Part shown: piece after piece, positions 55,494-64,000 of the stretch | Position numbering within the stretch: position 1 is the stretch's first letter | Layout of the letters: each line of letters opens with the position of its first letter | From: Cunninghamella blakesleeana | Taxonomy: Eukaryota; Mucoromycota; Mucoromycetes; Mucorales; Cunninghamellaceae | DNA: 64,000 nucleotides | Reading direction: 5' to 3' | Assembly (NCBI GenBank): GCA_017871115.1 | Contig: JAFCIZ010000002.1 | Coordinates: forward strand, 1,447,501-1,511,500 | The notes under the pieces: generated by a model | Databases searched by the model: none | Told to the model about the DNA's origin: nothing | The model's input: the letters and a program-made list of their open reading frames with translations, nothing else | Position numbers and translations under genes: made by a program

Positions 55494-56681
55494 ATGTATG
55501 AAGCACATCAATCGGAACCAACTATGACTGGAAACCCATTATCAGATTTTGATTATCAACTCATGTTAGAAGCTAATGCATTAACAAATCGGGATTCTTT
55601 TGTAGATTTTAATCATACAGATTATATGGGTTTATTACAAGGCCATCCCATATCATTAGATTCAACAATTGCTGGGCACCAATTTCACCAAGATGATCAA
55701 TATATTGAAACAGACCTAAATAATTGTAGTCAAGAGCAGCTTTATTATCATCAACAGCAGCAGCAATTAATGGATTATCATCATCATCATACAAGTCAAG
55801 ATTCATCACTTCATCATATGGCATTATCTCATTCTAATTTATCATTAGCATCTTCCTCATTCCATCCAATGTATTTAACAAGTTCTACACCTTCTACCGT
55901 TACACCTTCCTCTTCGGCATCTTCTATATCTACAGTTAATATGCAAAATAATAATAGTAATAATAATGAAGATAATTCCAGTGGTAGATTAGCTCATAAT
56001 CATCATCATCATCATGGTTCATCACATTCACTAATTTCACATCCACATCAATTATATCATTCTTCTCATAATAATAGTTCTTCAGAAACATTACTATATT
56101 CAAATTTAGAAGATTATAATCATCATCACCATCAGCATAGAAATTCAATATCTACTGCTTCATCCTTTTATAATCCTACCTCTTCATCTTCTTTAGAAGA
56201 TTTGGAATCTTCCATGAACCAATATCAGAGTTTGGAAAAATTCTATGGTCAATCCCTTGATGAACAGCAACAATTTTTCTTAATGCAACAACAACAACAA
56301 CAGTTATGGATTCAGCAACAGCAACAATTATTTCAACAGCAGCATCAACAATTATATTCCTCCTCCTCTACTTCATCATCTTCTACTTCCTCTTCTAATA
56401 ATACTACTACAAATACAACATCTGCAGCGGCAATTGCAAATTATACAACAGATAGTGATCCTCGACCTCAAATATATGTTCGAAAGGCTTGTGTTGCTTG
56501 TAAACAATCTCATGTCGCTTGTGATGTTCAAAGACCATGCTCTAGATGTGTTCGTTTAAATAAGGCTGATAGCTGTGTAGATGCTGAAAGAAAAAAACGA
56601 GGTAGACCTTGTGGTTCAGGAAAAAAGAAAAAAGAGGATGAAAAAGAATTACGCAAGAGAGATCATTCATTATTACGGTAA
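55494..56681 (+). CDS. Zn2Cys6 transcription factor with C-terminal DNA-binding domain
   Basis: 395 aa, one exon. The first 320 residues are low-complexity (Gln, His, Ser, Asn runs), typical of activation regions. A Zn2Cys6 cluster follows at residues about 331-360 with spacing C-x2-C-x6-C-x5-C-x2-C-x8-C (KACVACKQSHVAC ... RPCSRCVRLNKADSC), then an AT-hook-like KKRGRPCGSGKKKK. The cluster sits at the C-terminus rather than the N-terminus, a layout seen in some early-diverging fungi and in a few Zn-cluster families. CGGTAATTT at the stop could be a splice donor, but no continuing coding sequence was found downstream. Confidence 0.85.
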   Translation: MYEAHQSEPTMTGNPLSDFDYQLMLEANALTNRDSFVDFNHTDYMGLLQGHPISLDSTIAGHQFHQDDQYIETDLNNCSQEQLYYHQQQQQLMDYHHHHTSQDSSLHHMALSHSNLSLASSSFHPMYLTSSTPSTVTPSSSASSISTVNMQNNNSNNNEDNSSGRLAHNHHHHHGSSHSLISHPHQLYHSSHNNSSSETLLYSNLEDYNHHHHQHRNSISTASSFYNPTSSSSLEDLESSMNQYQSLEKFYGQSLDEQQQFFLMQQQQQQLWIQQQQQLFQQQHQQLYSSSSTSSSSTSSSNNTTTNTTSAAAIANYTTDSDPRPQIYVRKACVACKQSHVACDVQRPCSRCVRLNKADSCVDAERKKRGRPCGSGKKKKEDEKELRKRDHSLLR

Positions 56682-57519
56682 TTTTTTTTCTCTTTTTCTC
56701 TTTTTTTTCTTTTATTATTATTATTATTATTATTATTTTTTAGTACTTATAAACACATTATATATACATATACATATATTTATATATATATAATATCTCT
56801 CTTTCTTAATTTTTATTTTTATTTTTTTTGTCATTTTTGTGAATATGAAATAAAGTAATATATATATACTCATTCTTCTTTTTCCCTACTTCAATATATA
56901 TATATCGCTTTCTTTTTTTGTTTTTTTTATAATAATAAAATACGTAAAATGAGATCAACGGAAATATTACTATGTTAACCAAAAGCTAAACTATTTATTT
57001 ATTTAAATCATGTAACGATAAAATAAAAAACATCTTCGTGAATCTGTTTATTTATGGTTACAATGAAAATATTAAAGTTGACAACGACATTAATATATCA
57101 TAAATAAATAATAATAAATAAATATACTGCCGATCCATTTCAAAATGGGGTAGTAAGAGAAAAAAATAACAAACATTCAAAAAAGATCATGTGGAAAGAT
57201 AAATTTCGGAAGTTTAACAGTTTTTTCAAAGAATAATAAGGAAGCTTGTTTTATTATATTTTTTATTTTTGACAAGATGGTTACACACATAACATATCTA
57301 TTTTTTTAGATAAAATATTAAACAAAAAAAAATTTTTTATTAAAAGAATGATAATTATAATTATAATAAAACAAGATCTAGATTAAATAGTGAGTATTTA
57401 AATATTGTTATTTCAATATATTTATATGTACATATATACACAAAAAGAAAGTTTGAAAAAATAAAATTTAAATTTTATTTTTCCATATATTTTAATGCAC
57501 ATAAAAATTGAAATAATAA
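56682..57519. other. Convergent 3' region, Zn2Cys6 gene to eIF2A
   Basis: AT-rich with an ATT microsatellite and AT runs. No gene recognised. Confidence 0.5.
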
Positions 57520-57658
57520 CTATTTTAATGCTGCAAGATCACGTAAAACAGTAGCTTCAGATGCAAGTTTTTGTAACTAAAAAAAAAGAAATAGAAAATG
57601 TAGCGACATAATAAATAATAAATATATTCAATTAATAAACGAGTTACCGCTGTAAGTC

Positions 57659-57696
<38 letters not shown>

Positions 57697-60196
57697 TATC
57701 ATTATTAGTTATTTATTATTTTACCTGAGCTGGTTCAAGTGCATCACCCCTAGATCGTTTTTCTTTAAGTTCATTGATTTGACGTAACTTCTTTTCCAAG
57801 TTACGAATTTTCTTTTGTTTTTCTTCAGGTGTCAAGTTATTTAATGGTTTACCATTTTGAGTTGTTGAAGAAGCATTATTGGCTGAGTTAGGTTTGCTAT
57901 TCGATGATGATGATGATGTAGATGATGAATGGGACTTATTATTATTTTTATTGGATGAAGCTTTTGAAGCACCAGGAACATGACGTCTACCACCAGCACC
58001 ACCAGGTGTTTGGCCACGACTTAACATGGCTTCACGTTCAGCTAAAGAAGTAGGAGCAGCACCACCTCTCATATGAGGAGGGCGATAAGCACCAGTAGGA
58101 GCAGCACTTTTTTGTACAGGTTTAGCGGAAGGTAATATTTTAATAGGAGTAGGAGCAGGGGATGTATTACGGATAGCAGGATATTTTGATGCAGGTTCAG
58201 GACGCCATCCAACTTGGTATAATTCGTCTAAAGATTCTTCATAAATTAATGTACCAGAATGATGCCATACTTTAAATCCATTATCAACACGTAATCTAGG
58301 TGTAAGAGTTGCTGTCATTAAATATTTACCACAAGGTGACCATTCACAATGAGATGAATTAGGTGCTGAAAACGTATTAACCTTTTTTAAGCTTTTTCTA
58401 TCCCATAAATCAATTGTTCCATTCAAATTGCCAAAACCAGCAATACAAATTGTACGTCCTTGAGGATTAAATCGAACAAAATTACGTGGAATCACACCAA
58501 AGTTATGGATAGGGTTGGCACGATGATCAAATAAGGTTGCTTGAGAAGGCATGGAACCATAAACAACAGCAAATTCTTTTGAATCAGGCCCCCATGTAAC
58601 ATCATGAACAGGTCCTTCTTTATCCAAAGGTACACGGCAATCAAAGTTTCCAGCAACAGCAAGGTAATATAAATTAGTTTCACCATAATATGATCTTCCA
58701 GTTTTATCTACTTCTGTTTGTGTTAAAACTAATAAGTTAGTACCGAGATCATTCCAAAACATTTGTACATTGTCAGCCTTGTAAAAAGTCTTATTGGATA
58801 CAGGAGTAGCAAAAGATGGGATACTATACATTCTAACAATACCAGGTGCACCCTAAAAAAAAAAAGAAAAAGAAAATAAAGAGGATTAATATTATTGTCG
58901 CTGAGGTCTCTCATTCTTAATTTTTATTCAGTAATATTATCATTAATATTTATTACCTTTCGTTCAGGAATAAAGACAGCAACTGCGGGAGCTTTACCAG
59001 GGCTAAGAGAAAAGTAACTAACGCCTTCCAATTGTAATCTTGCCCATACAGCTAAATGGAAGATAAAAAGATAATAATAAAAAAAAATGAATTTTTTTAT
59101 ATTTATATGTATTTAATCTCATCAATGTTATTTTAATCATTTACATTTTCCAACGTTTCTACTATCCCAGAATTGAACTTCACCAGTTACCATACGAGCA
59201 CAATATTTTTCATCATCTGTCCATTGGAAATTCCTATGTAATATAATATAATATTATCATCAACACAAGTTATATAAAGATATTATTATTATTTGTTATT
59301 CTTCTTCCATATCTGTAAATGATATTTATTATACCAATTGTTTTGGGCTTTTTGAGAGAAAGAAGCTATTTCTTCACCAGTTTTTGTATCCCAAATAATA
59401 AGATTTTTACTGCCAGACCCATCTTCAAGTTTAGCTATTATAAGAAAAAAAAAGAGGGAAGATATGATGAGTTCCTTTATTTTTTATTATTAATACTATT
59501 CTTTATATAAAAAAGAAACCAGTCTTGAATATTATTCCATAAACTTACTAGGACGTTCCCAAGTTGCCAAGAAACTACCTTGAGGAGAGAGCCATAAATC
59601 AATAAGATTAGCACGTTTAATTTCACTGAGCTGTTTCAAAGTGGAGGCTTCAAATACTTTGGCACTAAATAAAAAGAATAAAAAGAATAGTAAATAAATA
59701 AATATAATATACAAGGTTCATATAACTATAGACACAAATAAATATATTTACCCTTCATTTGTAGCATAAGCGTAAACATGTCCATATTTACTATATTTGA
59801 AAATACGAGTAGCAGTTTCTGGTCTGTACCATTGTAAAGTTTATATTTATATAATATAAACGAATATATATGTAATAATAATAAAAAAAGTTAGAACAAT
59901 ATTATAAAAAATATGAAGAAATAATATATTTATTCATACTTTTCAAATCCTTTGATTGGCTTAAATTCAGGGTAACCACTCCAGATGGTCAATTCTTTTT
60001 GAGATCGATCTATAAAATGATGGTAAATCATAAAATAAATAAATATTATAAACACGTTCATTTATATATTTTAAAAACAATTAAAATATTGTTTAATTTA
60101 ATATACTTGTATTTTTCATTTTTTTCATTTTTAATATTTTATCATTATATTTAAAGAATACATACAAGAGAATTGAGTGGTAGCTTGGCCAGACAT
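57520..60196 (-). CDS. Eukaryotic translation initiation factor 2A
   Basis: Exons (minus) 60166-60196, 59940-60009, 59752-59823, 59549-59664, 59335-59434, 59145-59233, 58957-59051, 57725-58852, 57520-57576 (1,758 nt, 585 aa, the usual eIF2A length). WD-repeat propeller with eIF2A signatures: NNWNFQWTDDEKYCARMV, SYFSLSPGKAPAVAVFIPE, KGAPGIVRMY, DKTGRSYYGETNLYYL, VIPRNFVRFNPQGRTICIAG, TATLTPRLRVDNGFKVWH. C-terminal basic coiled region (PEEKQKKIRNLEKKLRQI) for ribosome binding. It delivers initiator tRNA in a GTP-independent way on selected mRNAs. Start MSGQATTQF is encoded by a 31-nt first exon. Confidence 0.95.
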
Positions 60197-60524
60197 GGTA
60201 ATCTAATTAATTTTTACGTAAAAAAAGGTGAACCAGAAAGACACGCAGAAAAAAAAAAAAGAGGGAAAGAAAAAAAAGAAAGGAGCGAAAAAAAAGATTT
60301 TTTTTTAAAAAATAAAAATTTGACTGAGTTTAATTTTTTTAAAAAATTTTGGGCAATTACTGATTCTATTTTTTTTCTTTAGTTGATATTGTTCTCTCAA
60401 ATATCCTTTATTACTATATATATATAAAGCATGTAGTAATAATTTTAATTAATTAAATAATTTATAAAATAGAATATATAATATTTTTTATTTCAATTTT
60501 TATGTAGTATTAGCTTTTTTTTAA
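60197..60524. other. Intergenic, eIF2A promoter / KTR 3' end
   Basis: Contains an A-rich purine tract (60240-60290) just upstream of eIF2A. No gene seen. Confidence 0.5.
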
Positions 60525-61376
60525 TTATAGTAACATTTCATCGCCCTCCTCTGATAAAGTTACTATATAATCATGCACTGTTTTGTTAGTTACTTGGAGA
60601 AATAAATCTGTACAACTTCCTTCAGTATTATCTAGATTAATAAATAATAACAGTATAATAATAATAAAAGAGGATTAATATTACTATGATTATATATTAT
60701 ATCATATTTTTTTTTTTCATTTAATAATAATAATGGTTACCAAAAGATGTCTTTGGATCACAATAACATTTTCCATAAGTTAACCAATTTGGTTCGGTAG
60801 GGCAGTGTTCAAAATAATCATGCTTGTAGCCAATATCATAAAACCAATGAACATCTTTTTGACTTAACATAAATGCTACAGCTATAGAATGTACTGGAGC
60901 ATCACCCCATCTTTATAAATATGAGTTAATATAGAAATATACTATTTCATATTTTTATATATACTATTTCATATATATATATATATTTACCTTTCATAAA
61001 AAAATCCACCTTTTCTATCTAAATAATCGAAATATGCTCTATAACCTTCTGATCTTAAAAAATCTATTGATGCAATCTATTTAAATATATAAAAAAATAT
61101 AAATAAACAAGTAAATAAACGCATAATGGATATTTTATATGTAACTATGTAAAAATTTACATATACGTCTATATATTACTTCAAAATTACTCCAAAAATG
61201 ACATAAATTATAAGATTGACCATTATCATCTGATATCAAACGAAATAAACTATCAGATTTTTTTCTAGGATACATATACTGAGGATAAAGTTTAATAAAA
61301 TCAAGAGTAGTATCCCATATTGTAGGTACTGTTTCTTCTATTTCTTTTAATGCCAGCGTAAATCCTATTGATATAT

Positions 61377-61412
<36 letters not shown>

Positions 61413-62274
61413 CTGGTTCTTTTTTTTTTTTAAAAAAAAATATCTTTTTTATATGTATGTATTTATTTTTCTTGTATTTACCATATTTCAAGTTGCGTTC
61501 TTTCATCAACTTAAAAGGATCATAATCAATATCGCAAGAAAATTTCACACCGGGTTCTACACGCCAGTAATATTCCAAATCCGCCACTAAAGGATGTAAA
61601 AAAAAGAAACCAGATTGATAGCGACACATATGACGATAACTTTCACTACCACCATAGAGGATTTGATTTGCTTCCATTTTATGACGACATTCTGCAGCAT
61701 AGGTTTGGTTGATCCAATCTGGATAACTCCAATGTTCTTGAGGGATTAATCCATAATCAACTTTGGCTTTGGTCATGGATCGAGTCATGTTGATAAATTC
61801 TTCCGTAAAAGGAACTTCATTTAAAAAGATCCAAGGATAATTATATTTATGATTAAATCGATCTTCCAAGTACTGCATAGAGGATCGCATAGCATAGAGT
61901 TCATTGTTACGCACAAGGACAACAAATGCAGCCTTTACTTGTGGTTCAGGTTGTATTAGGTATTCATATTCTTCTTTGGTTTCTTTTTTTATATTATTGG
62001 CTATTTTTTTATTATTATAAACTGGTTGTTGATCTCTATTATTATAATTATAATTATTTAATACTTGATCTTGTTTTTGATAGAACGAATCCGTTGTTTG
62101 TTGTAAGTTTTTTAAATGATAGCACTCTTGTATATTTTGTTCATTTTTACAATGAAAAGAAGATAAAGAAGTAAAAGAAAAAAAATGAGCAAATTTTAAA
62201 AAAAGTAAAACAAATCCAGATGCTATGGTTAACTTTAAGTAGAATCTTGTGTTACAAACAGTATATTTAGTCAT
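60525..62274 (-). CDS. KTR/KRE2-type alpha-1,2-mannosyltransferase (GT15)
   Basis: Exons (minus) 61482-62274, 61180-61364, 60991-61076, 60741-60910, 60525-60631 (1,341 nt, 446 aa). Type II membrane protein: short cytosolic end, anchor at residues about 13-33 (LTIASGFVLLFLKFAHFF), Asn-rich stem, then the GT15 domain (AAFVVLVRNNELYAMRSSMQ, YPWIFLNEVPFTEEF, SYRHMCRYQSGFFF, YYWRVEPGVKFSCDIDYD, LCHFWSNFEI, GGFFYERWGDAPVHSIA). YRHMCRYQSG and EPGVKFSCDIDYD are the family donor/Mn2+ region. It adds mannose to O- or N-glycans in the Golgi for the cell wall. All key blocks are present. Confidence 0.95.
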
Positions 62275-62313
62275 GAGTGAGGTGAAAAGAAATAAAAGTG
62301 ATGATGATGGTAT

Positions 62314-62344
<31 letters not shown>

Positions 62345-62556
62345 ATAAAAAGAAAGAAAGAAAGAACAAAAAAAAAAAAAAAAATACATTAAAATATAAA
62401 CATTTTTTAACGATTTTCATGTTTTATAAATAAAATTGTGTAATAAACCATGTAAAAATATTAGTATATTAAAATTATAGTGTTTTATTTAAATACATTG
62501 CATAATATGTTAAAAATAAGTAAATAAAAAAAATAGTTATATAATAACTACTTTTC

Positions 62557-62593
<37 letters not shown>

Positions 62594-62790
62594 TTATACA
62601 TATATATTCGTTCATTCAAAAATAAAACAATAGTAGAAATTAAAAAGATGAATACATGAATAAAAACCATAGTGTTTTAATTTTAACTAACTGGATGATA
62701 AAATGGCGATCATTATATATAAATATAAATCTATTTTTAATCCATTTCATAATGTATATATATAATTTTTTATATTTTTATATTATATTT
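62275..62790. other. Intergenic, KTR promoter / Asn-rich gene 3' end
   Basis: AT microsatellites at about 62318-62343 and 62561-62588, and AAAG repeats next to KTR. No gene recognised. Confidence 0.5.
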
Positions 62791-63384
62791 TTAATCTATA
62801 TCCATAGGTTGATTTAAAGATGAATCCATTTCCATTTGGTGCTGCTTCAATTGACGTTGAATCATTTGATACATAGCAAGATCAGGAGCATTATCAGGGG
62901 GATCGTTATAATGAAGAATAAATTCAGGTACTTTTAAATTAGAACTACCAGGTACTTTTTCCATAGGCAACATCATGTTATTTACATTGACTTCAATAAT
63001 TTCTGGATTTCCAATATGAATGTCATCTTTATTACAATTATCTTCTTCATCTGATAAAAATTCATTTATGTCATCTATTCTAATAACATCATTCTTTTGA
63101 TTATTATTATAATTGTTAATTGATATCTTTGGTTGTGATGATGTTGGATACAATAATTCCATATTATTATTATTATTATTATTATTGTTATTGTTGTTGT
63201 TGTTGTTGTTGTTGTTGTTTGGTTTATGTTTTAAGGACATGGCTGCTATTTGATTAGTAAAATGATGTATATCTTCAGAGTGTATTTTTTTACGTACTGG
63301 TGCTTGACTAGAAAAAAGTAAATTGGAGTCATAATCGTTAGAAGGTGAATGCATTCGTTTTAAAGAGTAGTGGTTTGGAAACAT
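62791..63384 (-). CDS. Asn-rich protein of unknown function
   Basis: 197 aa, single exon, begins MFPNHYSLKRMHSPSNDYDS. I do not recognise it. Features: a short basic segment (PVRKKIHSED), a predicted helix (FTNQIAAMSLKHK), a poly-Asn run of about 19 residues encoded by a mixed AAC/AAT tract, acidic patches (EFLSDEEDN, KDDIHIGN) and a C-terminal block (KVPEFILHYNDPPDNAPDLA, then MYQMIQRQLKQHQMEM). No membrane segment or signal peptide. The conserved-looking C-terminal 50 residues suggest a real gene. Confidence 0.6.
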   Translation of the reverse strand: MFPNHYSLKRMHSPSNDYDSNLLFSSQAPVRKKIHSEDIHHFTNQIAAMSLKHKPNNNNNNNNNNNNNNNNNNNMELLYPTSSQPKISINNYNNNQKNDVIRIDDINEFLSDEEDNCNKDDIHIGNPEIIEVNVNNMMLPMEKVPGSSNLKVPEFILHYNDPPDNAPDLAMYQMIQRQLKQHQMEMDSSLNQPMDID

Positions 63385-63497
63385 TATTTATATTTTAAAA
63401 TAAAGTTTATTTATTATTTTGAAATTATAATAGTAATAAAAAAATAAAATAAAAAAAGATAGAAAGAGAAAGAAAGAAAGAGAAAAAAGAAAAGAGG

Positions 63498-63534
<37 letters not shown>

Positions 63535-63601
63535 TTTTTTTTTTGGTATGAGTTTTAAAAAAAAATGAATGCATGATTGTATATTTTTGTTGTCTTCACA
63601 A

Positions 63602-63984
63602 TTATATATTTTTGTTGTCTTCACAACCACAAGGATATTTCGCTTCAATCTCTGAACAATCGAATATTGGTTTTTTTAAACGCTCATTTACTTTGTTATG
63701 AATAGCACAAGCCCATTGTGATGCAGCAATTCTTGATGATGTTTGTGGTGGATATTCTTCTAGTAATTTCTGGAAATGTTCTGCGCTATTTTAAATAAAA
63801 ATTAGATAAATAAAAAGTAATAATGGCTATAAATATTTATATGACAATAATGAGGGCTGTTATTTTTTTATTACCATTCACCACAGGGATATAATCTTGA
63901 AAATAAATAAATAAAATCATTAAGCGTTTTACGTTCTTCTTTTGTAGGGGTTTCAGGATATCTTCCCATCATAGTATGTATCAA
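63602..63984 (-). CDS. Erv2-like FAD-linked sulfhydryl oxidase (3' part)
   Basis: Exons (minus) 63875-63984 and 63602-63785 seen; the gene continues beyond the right edge. Reads LIHTMMGRYPETPTKEE, LNDFIYLFSRLYPCGEC (redox CxxC), AEHFQKLLEEYPPQTSSR, QWACAIHNKVNERLKKPIFD and KYPCGC at the end. The CGEC motif, QTSSR and the C-terminal CGC fit the ER-resident Erv2 type better than mitochondrial Erv1 (which has Cys-Arg/x-x-Cys with a different tail). It passes electrons from protein thiols to FAD and oxygen in disulfide formation. The codon for the second Cys of CGEC spans the intron. Confidence 0.88.
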
Positions 63985-64000
63985 CTATAATAGATAAAAA

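Overview
The window reads as nuclear DNA of an early-diverging filamentous fungus, most likely Mucoromycota (Mucorales-like). It is very AT-rich, has short GT-AG introns of about 50-170 nt, and carries fungal families (Rix1, Atg15, KTR/GT15 mannosyltransferase, Zn2Cys6 regulator) together with a PPP1R21-type protein not found in yeasts. The lineage is inferred from content only.

Positions 1 to about 35,640 are a transposon nest. The oldest visible layer on the right is a stack of LTRs (32,834-35,640). Into it went a Ty3/gypsy retrotransposon (element X, minus strand) whose parts are scattered over 1,902-32,833. X was then hit by Tc1/mariner elements of four families, all encoding transposases of about 339-340 aa: A (three copies), B plus a relative B', C (C1, C', C3, C4) and D (two copies). 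C' was split by a Merlin/IS1595-type DNA transposon (9,805-25,327, 8-bp target duplication). Merlin was split by a solo LTR (Y2, duplication CTGG), and that LTR by a complete second gypsy element (Y, 10,498-22,294, duplication GTTA), which itself received A3 and D1. Most host reading frames rejoin exactly once an insert is subtracted. The exceptions are C1, which bridges a deletion, and C3/C4, which look like a recombination product.

Positions 35,937-64,000 are a compact host gene island with thirteen genes: RIX1/PELP1 (+), a divergent septin (+), AP-3 sigma (-), an isoprenylcysteine-methylesterase-like hydrolase (+), a SAP-domain protein (-), a PPP1R21-like coiled-coil protein (-), a TBC Rab-GAP (-), ATG15 (-), a Zn2Cys6 regulator (+), eIF2A (-), a KTR mannosyltransferase (-), an Asn-rich unknown (-) and the 3' part of an Erv2-like sulfhydryl oxidase (-). 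Several of these act in endosome/vacuole traffic (AP-3, PPP1R21, TBC GAP, Atg15), but nothing in the sequence shows co-regulation.

The most notable signals are in the nest: (i) Tc1 family C exists in two versions that differ together in the transposase recognition helix and in all four TIR sites, and the multiplied version has Glu in place of the first catalytic Asp; (ii) both gypsy families carry a copy of their primer-binding-site core inside the LTR next to a conserved hairpin; (iii) both use an A-AAA-AAC slippery site at the gag stop; (iv) Y has a separate integrase ORF behind a repeat-bearing spacer and an extra 3' ORF that ends inside the LTR; (v) a fungal Merlin element has a four-exon transposase. 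Exon coordinates were derived by eye from splice motifs and reading-frame continuity.
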